Of a DNA stretch of 64,000 nucleotides, positions 52,983 through 62,526 are shown piece by piece. Where the stretch lies: the NCBI GenBank assembly GCA_004020545.1, contig SAQE01000003.1, positions 62,001 through 126,000 of the forward strand, read 5' to 3'. Numbering within the stretch: the first letter of the stretch is position 1; each line of letters begins with the position of its first letter. Source of the stretch: Mesorhizobium sp. Its GTDB lineage: Bacteria > Pseudomonadota > Alphaproteobacteria > Rhizobiales > Rhizobiaceae. The notes beneath the pieces are model-generated. The model was not told where the DNA came from and made no database searches. It worked only from the letters and a program-made list of their open reading frames with translations. The position numbers were made by a program, and so were the translations under genes.

Positions 52983-54278
52983 ATGTCACAATCAGCTCCA
53001 GCCCTCGCGCCGGTTCGATTCGACGCCGACGCGCAGGCAAAGCTCTCGGCGTTGCGGCGGATCAAGTTCATCGCCGCCGCGGTGCTTGGCCTATGCATCC
53101 TTGTCTTCGGGCTCGCCACGTCTTTCCAGGGCAGCTATCCATGGCTCGGTTTCGTCGCCGCCTTCGCCGAGGCGGCGACGATCGGCGGGCTCGCCGACTG
53201 GTATGCCGTCGTGGCGCTCTTCAAGCGGCCGCTTGGCCTGCCGATCCCGCACACCGCCATCATCCCGGAGAACCAGCACCGCATCGCCGACAATCTCGGT
53301 CGTTTCATCGAAGCCAATTTCCTCGCGCCGGAGCCGGTGCGGGAAAAACTCGCCGAGGTCGATTTTGCCGGTCTCGTCGCCGACTGGCTTGCCGATACCG
53401 AACGCGCAGCGGGGTTGTCGCGATTCGTCGCCCGGCTGGTGCCGCAGACGCTTGCCGCGGTCGAGCAGTCCGGGCTGCGCGACTTCGTCACCAGCCGCTT
53501 GCTAGAGCAGATCGAAAAGGTGCCGCTGGCACCGCTCGCGGCGGAGCTGCTGTCGGCGCTCACCGACGACCGCCGCCATCAAAGGCTGTTCGACGAGTTC
53601 ACCAGAGTGGTCGGGCGTTTCCTGAATGACGAGAAGGCTCTGGCGGCGATGCGTGAAAAGATCCGCGAGGAATTGCCGTCACTGTTCAACCTGTTCCGCG
53701 CCGACGCCTATCTGTTGAAGAAGATCGTCGCCTCCGCCGGATCGCTGCTCGATGAGGTACGGGCCGATCCCGATCATCCGATGCGCGCCGAATTCGACCG
53801 CTTTGCGTTTGCGTTCATCGAGCGGCTCAGGACATCCAAGCAATATGCAAGGCGTGCCGAGAAGCTGAAGCGCGATTTCCTTGGCCGTCCGGAAGTCAGG
53901 GCGCTGGCCGGCGACACGTGGGCAAGCCTGCGCCTGTTCATCGAGCAGGACGCCAATGCGGCGAATTCGGCGATCCGCGAGCATCTTGCCAACATGTTCG
54001 TCGAGGTCGGCCGGCATCTGGCTGACGATGCGCAGATCAGGGCCGACATGAACCAGGGCTTCGTCGTCGCGCTCGCTTCGTTCGTCGAGAGCCAGAAGAG
54101 CGGTGTGTCGAAATTCATCGCCGACCAGGTCAAGCGCTGGGACCTGGCTCAACTGACGCGGCTGATCGAGATGAACATCGGCAAGGACCTGCAATATATC
54201 CGCTTCAACGGCATGGTGATCGGCGGCCTGGCTGGTTTGGTGCTTTACACGGCGGAGCGGCTGTTTCTCCTCAATTGA
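52983..54278 (+). CDS. DUF445 family membrane protein
   Basis: 431 residues. One N-terminal membrane helix (about 27-45), a conserved EAATIGGLADWYAVVALFKRPLGLPIPHTAIIP block characteristic of the family (here as two stretches), a long helical soluble part and a C-terminal helix (GLAGLVLYTAERLFLL). Function unknown in bacteria; the two-anchor layout suggests a membrane-tethered helical bundle. A GTG at 52959 is an alternative start. Confidence 0.85.
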   Translation: MSQSAPALAPVRFDADAQAKLSALRRIKFIAAAVLGLCILVFGLATSFQGSYPWLGFVAAFAEAATIGGLADWYAVVALFKRPLGLPIPHTAIIPENQHRIADNLGRFIEANFLAPEPVREKLAEVDFAGLVADWLADTERAAGLSRFVARLVPQTLAAVEQSGLRDFVTSRLLEQIEKVPLAPLAAELLSALTDDRRHQRLFDEFTRVVGRFLNDEKALAAMREKIREELPSLFNLFRADAYLLKKIVASAGSLLDEVRADPDHPMRAEFDRFAFAFIERLRTSKQYARRAEKLKRDFLGRPEVRALAGDTWASLRLFIEQDANAANSAIREHLANMFVEVGRHLADDAQIRADMNQGFVVALASFVESQKSGVSKFIADQVKRWDLAQLTRLIEMNIGKDLQYIRFNGMVIGGLAGLVLYTAERLFLLN

Positions 54279-54345
54279 CGCGGGCCGGCCGTGCACTATT
54301 CTCTCCTTAGGGTGCCGCAAGCGTGGCCGATCGGGAGGCAATGAC

Positions 54346-54774
54346 ATGGCGAAACAACCAGAATCCGAATCTTTCCTGGACATGTTCAGCAAATTCGGCC
54401 GCGACCTGAAGCTGCCGAATGTCGACGTTCAGGCAATCCTCGATCACCACCGCAAGAATCTCGAGGCTCTGGAAAAGTCGGCCAGGGCAGGTGCTGCCGG
54501 CGCGTCTTCGGTTTTGTCGCGGCAGCGCGAGATGGTGCAGGACGCGCTCAGCGAAATCACCCGGATGGCGCAGAACTACCAGGCTCCGGGCCATCCGCAG
54601 GAGTTGATGACGAAGCAGGTGGAATTCGCCAGGAAATCCTTCGAGACGACGCTGAAGAATGCCGGCGAGGTGGCCGAGATCGTCAAGAAGTCGGGCACCG
54701 AATCGATCGAAATCCTGCGCGACAGGATCAAGGATGCGATGGCGGAAATTCGCGCCGGCTATGACAAGAAATGA
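54346..54774 (+). CDS. Phasin-family (polyhydroxyalkanoate granule-associated) protein
   Basis: 142 residues, almost entirely helical. Phasin-type features: start SFLDMFSKFGRDLKLPNVDV, a Lys/Ala-rich amphipathic helix around 35-70 and KQVEFARKSFETTLKNAGEVAEI. Phasins coat PHB granules in rhizobia. It lies 67 bp after DUF445 and 205 bp before the MaoC gene. Confidence 0.75.
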   Translation: MAKQPESESFLDMFSKFGRDLKLPNVDVQAILDHHRKNLEALEKSARAGAAGASSVLSRQREMVQDALSEITRMAQNYQAPGHPQELMTKQVEFARKSFETTLKNAGEVAEIVKKSGTESIEILRDRIKDAMAEIRAGYDKK

Positions 54775-54979
54775 ACATCTGGCATACCTGCTCCGGTTTT
54801 CCGCATCGATTCAGGCAGTTGAACAACCGGCGGGCGCGGCTACACGGTCTCTGCCTGCCGTAAAACCGTCAACTCTATGAGCGAAATCCCATCTGGGAAC
54901 GAAATCGGGGCGCCGCGAATTGACAGGAGCCGCCGGTTCGTGGTCGGGAGACTGGCAGGGAGCCACCGGGAAAGCAGGA

Positions 54980-55477
54980 ATGACGGAAAATCGGCCGAGA
55001 ACGCCGCCGACCTTCGAGCAGTTGCGCACAATGGCCGGCCAGGAGGTCGGCGTGTCGGACTGGACGACGGTCGACCAGCAGCGCATCGACCAGTTCGCCG
55101 AATGCACGGGCGACCATCAGTGGATCCATGTCGATCCCGAGCGCGCCAAACGGCAGAGCCCGTTCCGCACCACGATCGCGCATGGCTATCTGACGCTGTC
55201 GATCATCGGCGCGCTGGCGCTGGAGATGGGCATCGTGCCGGAAAACACGCAGGCCGCCTTCAATTACGGCTTCGACAAGGTGCGCTTCCTGGCGCCGGTG
55301 AAGTCCGGCGCGCGCATCAGGCTGCGCACGACGCTGCTTTCCATGGAGGACCGCGGCCCCGGCCAGTATCTGATGAAGGCGGCGAACACCGTCGAGATCG
55401 AAGGCGAGCAGAAGCCGGCGCTGACCGCCGAGACGCTGGTCATGATGTATGAGCGCCGCAAGCGGGCAGCAACCTAA
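54980..55477 (+). CDS. MaoC-like (R)-specific enoyl-CoA hydratase family protein
   Basis: 165 residues, single hot-dog fold. The hydratase motif is FAECTGDHQWIHVDPERAK with the catalytic Asp/His, then FRTTIAHGYLTLSI. (R)-specific hydratases of this type supply 3-hydroxyacyl-CoA for PHA synthesis, which fits the phasin gene just upstream. The stop overlaps the convergent MocR gene stop by four bases. Confidence 0.85.
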   Translation: MTENRPRTPPTFEQLRTMAGQEVGVSDWTTVDQQRIDQFAECTGDHQWIHVDPERAKRQSPFRTTIAHGYLTLSIIGALALEMGIVPENTQAAFNYGFDKVRFLAPVKSGARIRLRTTLLSMEDRGPGQYLMKAANTVEIEGEQKPALTAETLVMMYERRKRAAT

Positions 55478-56901
55478 GCAGCGCTGCCCAGCGCATTTCC
55501 TCTCTTTGCCATTGCCTTTTCGAGCACTCTGAAGACGCGCTCATCTGCGCATTGGGCGACGTTGAAGCGCATGAAGCGGCCGGCGGTGTGCGACAGGCTG
55601 AAGGCATTGCCGGGCGCCAGCACGACATGTTCCGCCAGGGCGTGACGGGCGGTGTCGGCGGCGTCGATGCCGTCGGGCAGGCGGCACCATAGGAACATGC
55701 CAGCGGGCTGATCGATCCAGGGCGTGATGTCCATCGCTTTCAACCTGCTGGCGGTCTCTGCCGTTGCACGCGACAGGCGGCTGCGCAACTGCTCGACATG
55801 CTTGCGGTAGCTACCATCCTTCAACAGGGTCAGCACCAGCTCCGAAGACAGGTGCCCGCCGCCGAAAGAGGTGGCGATCTTGAGGTCGATCAGCGCTTCC
55901 ATCCAGTCACGCGGCGCGGCGATGAAGCCGCAACGCACCGAGGCAGATAACGTCTTGGAGAAAGAGCCGATCTGAACGACGCGGCCGAGGCCGTCGAAGG
56001 CCGCCAGCCGTGGTGCCGACGTATGCTCGAAATCGGCGAAGATGTCGTCCTCGATGATGGCGAGGTCCGACTGGTCGGCGAGCTTGAGAAGCCGGTGCGC
56101 CACAACGGGCGAAAGCACCGCGCCAGTCGGATTGTGAAGCGCGGAGTTGGTGATGTAGAGGCGCGGCCGGTGCTCGGCCAGCGCTTGCGCGAAAAGGCCG
56201 ATGTCAGGCCCCGAAGGCGTCATGGGGACGCCGACCACCTTGGCCCGATGGGCGCGCAGAAGCGCATGGAAATTGAAATAGCATGGATCGTCGACCAGCA
56301 CCGTGTCGCCCGGCTCGAGCAGGAAGCGGCACAACAGGTCGATCGCCTGTGTTCCGGATTCGGTGAGCATGATCTGGTCGGGCGAAGCCTCGACACCGTG
56401 CGCCGAGAGGCGGCGGGCGAGAAGCTGCCGCAGCGCCGGCAGTCCGAGCGGCGTGCCGTAATCGGCGAGCGTTGCATCGTCGGTTCGGGCGGCGCCGCGC
56501 AGAGCCCGGCGCAAGGCGGCCTGCGGCATCCAGGAGGCCGGCAGCCAGCCGCAGCCGGGTTTCAGCATGTCGCCGCCCGCCTCCAGCGACTGCCGCGAGA
56601 CCCAGAGCGGATCGACGGCGCGGTCGAGGCGCGGGCCGATCTCGGCCAGCGACAGCGGCGCAAGCGGTCCGGCGGCATAGAAGCCGGAACCGGGCCGCGA
56701 GCGGATCATGCCTTCCGCCGCGAGCCTTTCGTAGGCCTCGACCACCGTCGACTTCGAGACCTGCATGATGCCGGCGAAGGCGCGGATCGACGGCAGGCGC
56801 GCGCCCGGCGTCAGGACGCGCGCGGCAATCCGCTGCCGGATGGCCGACATGACCGTTTCGACGAGCGTTCCGCCGCCTGCATTCGGCTCGGGCCTGTCCA
56901 T
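55474..56901 (-). CDS. MocR-type GntR/aminotransferase regulator
   Basis: 475 residues. N-terminal GntR winged helix (RLPSIRAFAGIMQVSKSTVVEAYERL) joined to a fold-type I aminotransferase domain with the PLP lysine in GSFSKTLSASVRCGF, IIEDDIFADFEH and ITNSALHNPTGAVLS. MocR proteins sense amines or amino acids via PLP. It is divergent from the EamA exporter gene across about 100 bp, so it probably controls that exporter. Confidence 0.92.
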   Translation of the reverse strand: MDRPEPNAGGGTLVETVMSAIRQRIAARVLTPGARLPSIRAFAGIMQVSKSTVVEAYERLAAEGMIRSRPGSGFYAAGPLAPLSLAEIGPRLDRAVDPLWVSRQSLEAGGDMLKPGCGWLPASWMPQAALRRALRGAARTDDATLADYGTPLGLPALRQLLARRLSAHGVEASPDQIMLTESGTQAIDLLCRFLLEPGDTVLVDDPCYFNFHALLRAHRAKVVGVPMTPSGPDIGLFAQALAEHRPRLYITNSALHNPTGAVLSPVVAHRLLKLADQSDLAIIEDDIFADFEHTSAPRLAAFDGLGRVVQIGSFSKTLSASVRCGFIAAPRDWMEALIDLKIATSFGGGHLSSELVLTLLKDGSYRKHVEQLRSRLSRATAETASRLKAMDITPWIDQPAGMFLWCRLPDGIDAADTARHALAEHVVLAPGNAFSLSHTAGRFMRFNVAQCADERVFRVLEKAMAKRGNALGSAA

Positions 56902-56902
56902 C

Positions 56903-56946
56903 TGTACTTCCCCGCAGACCATTACAGTTTTGCTGAATTGTACTCC
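56903..56946. promoter_or_regulatory. Direct repeats in the MocR-DMT divergent region
   Basis: TGTACTTCC (56903-56911) and TGTACTCC (56939-56946) form a direct repeat 36 bp apart, a layout used by MocR dimers. The first lies two bases upstream of the regulator's ATG. Confidence 0.45.
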
Positions 56947-57004
56947 ATTGTCTCTGGTAACACCATGCGCCGCCCCCGATACGGAAGCGCAAACGGAGCG
57001 GATG

Positions 57005-57868
57005 ATGGACAAGAGTTTCAACGGCTGGCTCAGCGGGTTCATCGGCGTGCTGATCTTCAGCGGATCGCTGCCGGCGACGCGTGTGGCGGTGGTGGATTTC
57101 GACCCGACCTTCCTGACGTCGGCCCGGGCGGCGATCGCCGGCCTGCTCGGGATCGCGATGCTGCTCCTGTTCCGTGAGAAGCGCCCGGAGCGAGGGGACC
57201 TGGTTTCGCTCGTCGTCGTCGCGCTTGGAGTCGTGGTCGGCTTTCCCTTGCTGACGGCGCTGGCGCTCAAACATGTCACCGCCGCGCATTCCATCATCTT
57301 CGTCGGCCTGCTGCCACTGGCGACCGCGATCTTCGGCGTGCTGCGCGGCGGCGACCGTCCCCGTCCGGCCTTCTGGCTGTTTTCATGCCTGGGCAGCGCC
57401 TTGGTCGCCGGCTTCGCACTGATGCAGGGCGTGACGGCGTCGCCGGTCGGCGATGCGCTCATGCTCGCCGCCATCATCGCGTGCGGGTTGGGCTATGCGG
57501 AGGGTGCCGCGCTGTCGCGCAGGCTCGGCGGCTGGCAGGTGATCTGCTGGGCGCTGGCGCTGTCGCTGCCGGTCATGCTGGCGCTGACTTTTGCGACGCT
57601 GCCGCCGTCCTTCGCCGGCGTCGGCTCCGGCGCCTGGATCGGCCTCGCCTATGTCTCGCTGTTCAGCATGCTGATCGGCTTCGTGTTCTGGTATCGCGGC
57701 CTCGCGCAAGGCGGCATCGCCGCCGTCGGGCAGTTGCAACTGCTCCAGCCCTTCTTCGGCCTGGCGCTTGCGGCGAGCCTGCTGCATGAGCAGGTGAGCC
57801 CGCTGATGGTGGTCGTCACGCTAGGCGTTGTGGCCTGCGTGTTCGGCGCAAAGAAGTTCGCGAAGTAG
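57005..57868 (+). CDS. EamA/DMT family exporter
   Basis: 287 residues, ten membrane helices in two EamA halves. LTALALKHVTAAHSIIFVGLLPL and FVFWYRGLAQGGIAAVGQLQLLQPFFGLALAA are the two characteristic repeats. Exporters of this kind move amino acids or metabolites out of the cell. ATG 57005 has better Shine-Dalgarno spacing than ATG 57002. Divergent from MocR. Confidence 0.9.
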   Translation: MDKSFNGWLSGFIGVLIFSGSLPATRVAVVDFDPTFLTSARAAIAGLLGIAMLLLFREKRPERGDLVSLVVVALGVVVGFPLLTALALKHVTAAHSIIFVGLLPLATAIFGVLRGGDRPRPAFWLFSCLGSALVAGFALMQGVTASPVGDALMLAAIIACGLGYAEGAALSRRLGGWQVICWALALSLPVMLALTFATLPPSFAGVGSGAWIGLAYVSLFSMLIGFVFWYRGLAQGGIAAVGQLQLLQPFFGLALAASLLHEQVSPLMVVVTLGVVACVFGAKKFAK

Positions 57869-57877
57869 ACTTCCTAC

Positions 57878-58918
57878 TCAAAACTTCGTCACCACGCCGA
57901 TGCCAATACCCTCGAAGCCACCCATGGCCATCAACGCAGCAGGCGCCTCTTCGAGGCTGATCCTTTTGCCGACCAGCAGTTCCGGCTTCAGCTTGCCGGT
58001 GCGGATCATCTCCATCATCGCCGAATAGCGGTAGGCCTGCATGCCGTGGCTGCCGCGGATTTCGAGCTCGAAGGCGATCACCTTGTCCATCGGTATCTGC
58101 GGGCGGGCATGTTCGCCCAACATCAGCCCGACCTGAACGTGGCGGCCGCGCCGGCGCAGATTGGCGATCGAGTTGAACGAGGTGGTCGGGTGGCCGAGCG
58201 CGTCCATGGACATATGCGCGCCGCCATTGGTGATCTGCTTGACGGCCTTGACCACATTCGGTGTGGTCGAGGCATTGATGGTCGCCACGGCGCCGATCTT
58301 TTTGGCAAACTCCAGCTTCTCGTCGGTGAGGTCGATGGCAATCACATTGGCGCCCATGGCGTTGGCGATCATGATGGCCGAGAGGCCGACGCCGCCGCAA
58401 CCATGCACCGCCACCCATTCGCCGGGCGTCACCCGGCCCTGATCGACAATGGCGCGGAACGAGGTGACGAAGCGGCAACCGAGGCTGGCGGCGGTGGCGA
58501 ATTCCATCTCGTCGGGCAGGCGCACGAGATTGGTGTCGGCATGCTCGATGCCGACATATTCGGCGAACGAGCCCCAGCCGGTGAAGCCCGGCTGGGTCTG
58601 GTGCTCGCAGACCTGATGGTTGCCGGAGGTGCATTCGAAGCAGCGGCCGCAACCGACGGCGAACGGCACGGTAACGCGGTCGCCGGCCTTCCAGCGGCTG
58701 ACCTGCTTGCCTGCGGCAACGATGATACCCGCCAGCTCATGTCCAGGGACGTGCGGCAGGGTGATGCCGTCGTCATGGCCCATCCAGCCGTGCCAATCGC
58801 TGCGGCAGAGGCCGGTCGCCTCGACCTTGATGACGACGCCATCCGCAGCCGGCTTCGGGTCGGGCACGGTCTGGATCGTCGGCGCCTCGCCGAATTTTTC
58901 GAAGACGACAGCTTTCAT
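57878..58918 (-). CDS. Zinc-dependent alcohol dehydrogenase family protein
   Basis: 346 residues, MDR fold. Catalytic zinc ligands in [14 protein letters not shown] and VPGHELAG; structural zinc in [18 protein letters not shown]-binding GCGGVGLSA. Substrate not evident. Last gene of the FAH-GST-ADH set: it starts 20 bp after the GST stop. Annotated only as a dehydrogenase. Confidence 0.88.
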   Translation of the reverse strand: MKAVVFEKFGEAPTIQTVPDPKPAADGVVIKVEATGLCRSDWHGWMGHDDGITLPHVPGHELAGIIVAAGKQVSRWKAGDRVTVPFAVGCGRCFECTSGNHQVCEHQTQPGFTGWGSFAEYVGIEHADTNLVRLPDEMEFATAASLGCRFVTSFRAIVDQGRVTPGEWVAVHGCGGVGLSAIMIANAMGANVIAIDLTDEKLEFAKKIGAVATINASTTPNVVKAVKQITNGGAHMSMDALGHPTTSFNSIANLRRRGRHVQVGLMLGEHARPQIPMDKVIAFELEIRGSHGMQAYRYSAMMEMIRTGKLKPELLVGKRISLEEAPAALMAMGGFEGIGIGVVTKF

Positions 58919-58937
58919 GGGAGAGTCCTTATAGGTG

Positions 58938-59588
58938 CTATTCTGCGTCGATCTGGTTCTGCGGCGCCGCCTTCTGGAACGCCGGCAGCGCCATGCAGGC
59001 GGCGTGGATGCGCGAAATCACCGGGTAGGGCGCCATGTCGACGCCGAAGCGGGTGTTGTTGGTGACCTGGGCGGCGAGGCAGATATCGGCCAGTCCGGGC
59101 GTCTCGCCATGGCAGAAGGTGCCGGTCTCAGGCGACGAAGCCAGAATCTTCTCAAGCGGCTGGAAACCCTCGTTCACCCAGTGCCGGAACCAGTTGACGA
59201 CATCCTCATCGCCGGCGCCGAATAAGGTGCGCAGCGAGGTGAGCACACGCAGATTGTTCACTGGATGGATATCGCAGGCGATCATCTGTGCCAGCATCCT
59301 GACCCGCGCCCGGCCGAGCGCATCGTCCGGCAGCAGTGGCGGCGCGGGCGCGATCTCGTCAAGATATTCGACGATGGCCAGCGACTGCGTCAAAAGCGTG
59401 CCATCGTCCAGCACCAGCGCCGGCACCAGGCCCTGCGGATTGACCGCGAGATAAGCGGGTTCGAGATGTTCGCCATGACGCAGGTGATGCGGCACATAGG
59501 TGTAGCTCAGCCCCTTCATCTCGAGCGCGATCCGCACCCGGTAGGAGGTGGAGGAGCGGTAGTAGTTGTGAAGGACGAGGTCGCTCAT
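58938..59588 (-). CDS. Zeta-class GST: maleylacetoacetate/maleylpyruvate isomerase
   Basis: 216 residues. The zeta motif [11 protein letters not shown] (residues 12-22) marks glutathione-dependent cis-trans isomerases; [15 protein letters not shown] and [12 protein letters not shown] complete the thioredoxin-like half. Alone it cannot be told apart as MaiA (tyrosine/homogentisate) or NagL (gentisate). Its start overlaps the FAH-like stop (ATGA). No dioxygenase is in the window. Confidence 0.85.
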   Translation of the reverse strand: MSDLVLHNYYRSSTSYRVRIALEMKGLSYTYVPHHLRHGEHLEPAYLAVNPQGLVPALVLDDGTLLTQSLAIVEYLDEIAPAPPLLPDDALGRARVRMLAQMIACDIHPVNNLRVLTSLRTLFGAGDEDVVNWFRHWVNEGFQPLEKILASSPETGTFCHGETPGLADICLAAQVTNNTRFGVDMAPYPVISRIHAACMALPAFQKAAPQNQIDAE

Positions 59589-60283
59589 CGTTTCGTCAGC
59601 CCGATGGTCACCTCAACGGCGCCGATGCCGTCGACGCCGCCGGTGATCTTGTCGCCTGCCTGAACCGCGCCGACGCCGGCCGGCGTGCCAGTGAAGATCA
59701 GGTCGCCGGGCCGGAGCTCGACCGCCTCGCTGCAGATCGAGACGACATCGGCGACCGGCCAGATCAACTCGGCGAGGTCGCCGTCCTGTTTTACCTCACC
59801 GTTGACGGCGAGCCAGATACGGCCCTTATCGGGATGGCCTGACTTCGAGACCGGGACCAGCGGACCGCAGGGCGCGGAGCGGTCGAAAGCCTTCGACCAG
59901 TCCCAAGGGCGAGCGGCTTTCTTCGCCAGGTCCTGCAGATCGCGGCGGGTCAGGTCGACGCCGACGCCGTAGCCCCAGACATGGGCGAGCGCCTCGGCGC
60001 GGGCAATGCGGAAGCCGGCCTTGCCGATCGCCACGACCAGTTCGATCTCGTGGTGGAGGTTGGCGGTCAAGGGCGGGTAGGGGATCTCTGCGCCGCTGTC
60101 GACCACCGCGTCGGCCGGCTTGGTGAAGAAGAAGGGCGGGTCGCGCTCGTCATTGCCAAGCTCGCGCGCGTGTGCCGCGTAATTGCGCCCGACGCAGAAG
60201 ATGCGGCGCACGGCAAATCGCTCCCCCGAGCCGGCAATGGCGACTGAGGCGATCGCTGGCGGCGGGAGGACGAATTCTGGCAT
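59585..60283 (-). CDS. Fumarylacetoacetate hydrolase-fold protein, fumarylpyruvate-hydrolase-like
   Basis: 232 residues, C-terminal FAH domain only, as in fumarylpyruvate hydrolase (NagK), not the longer FahA. Metal-binding region: IFCVGRNYAAHARELG, LHHEIELVVAIGK, YGVGVDLTRRDLQ and GDLIFTGTPAGVG. It would split fumarylpyruvate into fumarate and pyruvate, the partner step to the isomerase immediately downstream. First gene of the operon; divergent from the LuxR-type regulator. Confidence 0.85.
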   Translation of the reverse strand: MPEFVLPPPAIASVAIAGSGERFAVRRIFCVGRNYAAHARELGNDERDPPFFFTKPADAVVDSGAEIPYPPLTANLHHEIELVVAIGKAGFRIARAEALAHVWGYGVGVDLTRRDLQDLAKKAARPWDWSKAFDRSAPCGPLVPVSKSGHPDKGRIWLAVNGEVKQDGDLAELIWPVADVVSICSEAVELRPGDLIFTGTPAGVGAVQAGDKITGGVDGIGAVEVTIGLTKR

Positions 60284-60486
60284 GGGCTGTCTCTGTGTTG
60301 AATCGTCCGCACCTTCGGCCGATTTCGACGGGCGGGCAAGGCTCTATGACCTCGAACACATTGGCCCTGTCGTTTCAGTGACAATGCCGTGTAAAGTTGG
60401 GCGATATACTATTTGCCAATAAGCTGACCATGGTGACGGGACTATCCTGTGCCCGACAAAACCGAACCAATGCCCGAACTTATGCC

Positions 60487-61170
60487 ATGACCCCCGTCAG
60501 CGATCGCGCCCGCTTTCTGATCATCGATGACCATCCACTGTTTCGCGAGGCGCTGCACAGCGCCGTGCAGATGGCCTATCCTGATGTCGATACGGTCGAG
60601 GCGCGCTCGATCGCCGAAGCGATCGATCTTCTGGCCGATGCAAAACCGTTCGACCTGGCGCTGCTCGACTTGAGCATGCCCGATGTGCACGGCTTCGAAG
60701 GGCTGCTGCAACTCAGGACCCGCTATCCGCGCCTGCCGGTGGTGATCGTGTCGGGCTACGAGGAACCCAAGATCATCTCCGAGGCGCTGTCCTATGGCGC
60801 GGCCGGCTTCATCCCGAAATCGGCAAGGAAAGGCGACCTTGCCGCCGCCATCCGCTCGGTGATGGACGGCGCGGTCTATGTGCCGGAAAATTACGAAGGC
60901 CAGCCGTCGGACCCCGACAGCACCGACCGCGCCGACATGGTGCAGCGTCTGGCCACTTTGACGCCGCAGCAACTGAGGGTGCTGCAGATGCTGCGCCAGG
61001 GCATGCTGAACAAGCAGATCGCCTATGAGCTGCAGGTGGGTGAAACCACGGTCAAGGCGCATGTCTCGGAGATTCTGCGCAAGCTCAATGTCTACAGCCG
61101 CACACAGGCAGTGATCGAGGTGTCGAAGCTGGACAATACGGAGCTGTTCAGGGATCAGACTGGGTTTTGA
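60487..61170 (+). CDS. NarL/FixJ-type response regulator
   Basis: 227 residues. Receiver domain with acidic pair Asp14-Asp15 (IIDDHPLFREAL), phosphoacceptor Asp61 (LLDLSMPDVHG) and Lys in FIPKSAR; LuxR-type HTH at about 160-220 (LTPQQLRVLQMLRQGMLNKQIAYELQVGETTVKAHVSEIL). It ends 9 bp from the convergent hybrid kinase gene and likely receives its phosphate from it. Upstream in-frame starts at 60430 and 60397 are possible. Confidence 0.88.
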   Translation: MTPVSDRARFLIIDDHPLFREALHSAVQMAYPDVDTVEARSIAEAIDLLADAKPFDLALLDLSMPDVHGFEGLLQLRTRYPRLPVVIVSGYEEPKIISEALSYGAAGFIPKSARKGDLAAAIRSVMDGAVYVPENYEGQPSDPDSTDRADMVQRLATLTPQQLRVLQMLRQGMLNKQIAYELQVGETTVKAHVSEILRKLNVYSRTQAVIEVSKLDNTELFRDQTGF

Positions 61171-61179
61171 GCGTAATTT

Positions 61180-62520
61180 CTAAGCCAGCAGATGCGCCAA
61201 TAGCGCACGCAGTTGCGCGGGCTTCAGCGGCTTGCGCATCAATTCGATGCCGGCGGCGCGGGAGGCTTTGGCCACAAGCTCCGAGCCATCGGCGGTAACG
61301 ATCAGCGCCGGCACAGGGCGGCCGAGATAGTCGCGCACTTCGGCGATGGTCGCGGTGCCAAGATCGCCGCCATCGAGATGCTGGTCGGCGATGATGATGT
61401 CCGGCACCCAGTCGGTGTCGCTGATCAGGTCGAGAGCGTCGTCGGTCGAGGTGGCGGCGCGTACCAGGCACTGCCAGCGCTCGAGCAGCGAGGTCATTGC
61501 GCTCAGCACATCGGCGTCGTTCTCGACCAGCAGCACCTTGGTGCCGAAGAGGCCGTAGCCGCGCGGCCGCTCCAGGTCGGCGGTGCCCGCCGCCGGCTCG
61601 GCTGCGGCGCCGATGCCGACCGGCACGTCGATGTGGAAGATCGTGCCGCGCCCGACCTTCGAGGAGAAGGTGACGGGGTGGCCGAGTGCCGCCGCCATGC
61701 GGCGCACGATCGCCAGGCCGAGGCCAAGTCCACCGGCCAGCCCTCCGTCGGTGAGAGTCGAAATGCCGCGATGGAACTCCTCGAAAACAGCCTCGCGCTG
61801 GTCGTCGGGGATGCCGCAGCCGGTGTCGGCTACATCGATGCGGATAGTGTCGCCGCGATGCCTGGTGCCGACCAGCACACCGCCGGAGCGGGTGTAGCGC
61901 AGCGCGTTGGACAGGATGTTCTGCAGGATGCGGCGCAGCAGGGTGCGATCGGAGCGCACGGTGACATTGACCGGCCGGAATTTCAGCGACAGGCCCTTCT
62001 TCTGCGCCTCAGGCAGGAAATCCGAGCGCAGCGAGGAAAACAGCGCCTCCAGGCTGACATCGCTGATTTCCGGCTGCACCACGCCGGCGTCGAGCTTGGA
62101 GATGTCGAGCAGCGTGCGTAGCAGATCTTCCATCGTCTCCAGCGAGCGCTCGACCTGCCGCACCAGCTTCTTGCCTTCCTCGCTGGTTTGCACTTCGGCG
62201 AGCGCCGAGACCGACAAATGCGCGGCATTGAGCGGCTGCAGCACGTCGTGGCTGGCGGCGGCGAGGAACCTGGTCTTGGAAAGATTCGCCAGCTCGGCGT
62301 TTTCCTTTGCCGCGCTGAGCTCGATGTTCGACCGCTCGAGCCGGCGCAGTGTCGTATGCAACTCCTCGGTGCGGGTGCGCACCTGGTTCTCCAGCGAGAT
62401 CGCGGTCTGGAACAAAGAGAAGGCGTTGACCTGCTGGTCCATCGAGCGTTCGACGCGGCTGACGAGAGCGGCGTTGATCTTCTTCAGCTTCTCGATGTCG
62501 TCGATATCACGAAGCGGCAT
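61180..62520 (-). CDS. Hybrid histidine kinase/response regulator, NahK-like
   Basis: 446 residues. Coiled coil (about 42-80), DHp domain with His91 in AASHDVLQPLNAAHLS, ATPase domain (N-box Asn205, DTGCGIPDD, GGLGLGLAIV) and C-terminal receiver with Asp379 in IIIADQHLDG. There is no membrane segment or own sensor, so input must come from a partner: the FIST gene 6 bp upstream. The H-box resembles that of NahK, the partner of the NO sensor NosP in Pseudomonas. The RR gene converges on it. Confidence 0.87.
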   Translation of the reverse strand: MPLRDIDDIEKLKKINAALVSRVERSMDQQVNAFSLFQTAISLENQVRTRTEELHTTLRRLERSNIELSAAKENAELANLSKTRFLAAASHDVLQPLNAAHLSVSALAEVQTSEEGKKLVRQVERSLETMEDLLRTLLDISKLDAGVVQPEISDVSLEALFSSLRSDFLPEAQKKGLSLKFRPVNVTVRSDRTLLRRILQNILSNALRYTRSGGVLVGTRHRGDTIRIDVADTGCGIPDDQREAVFEEFHRGISTLTDGGLAGGLGLGLAIVRRMAAALGHPVTFSSKVGRGTIFHIDVPVGIGAAAEPAAGTADLERPRGYGLFGTKVLLVENDADVLSAMTSLLERWQCLVRAATSTDDALDLISDTDWVPDIIIADQHLDGGDLGTATIAEVRDYLGRPVPALIVTADGSELVAKASRAAGIELMRKPLKPAQLRALLAHLLA

Positions 62521-62526
62521 GGCAGT

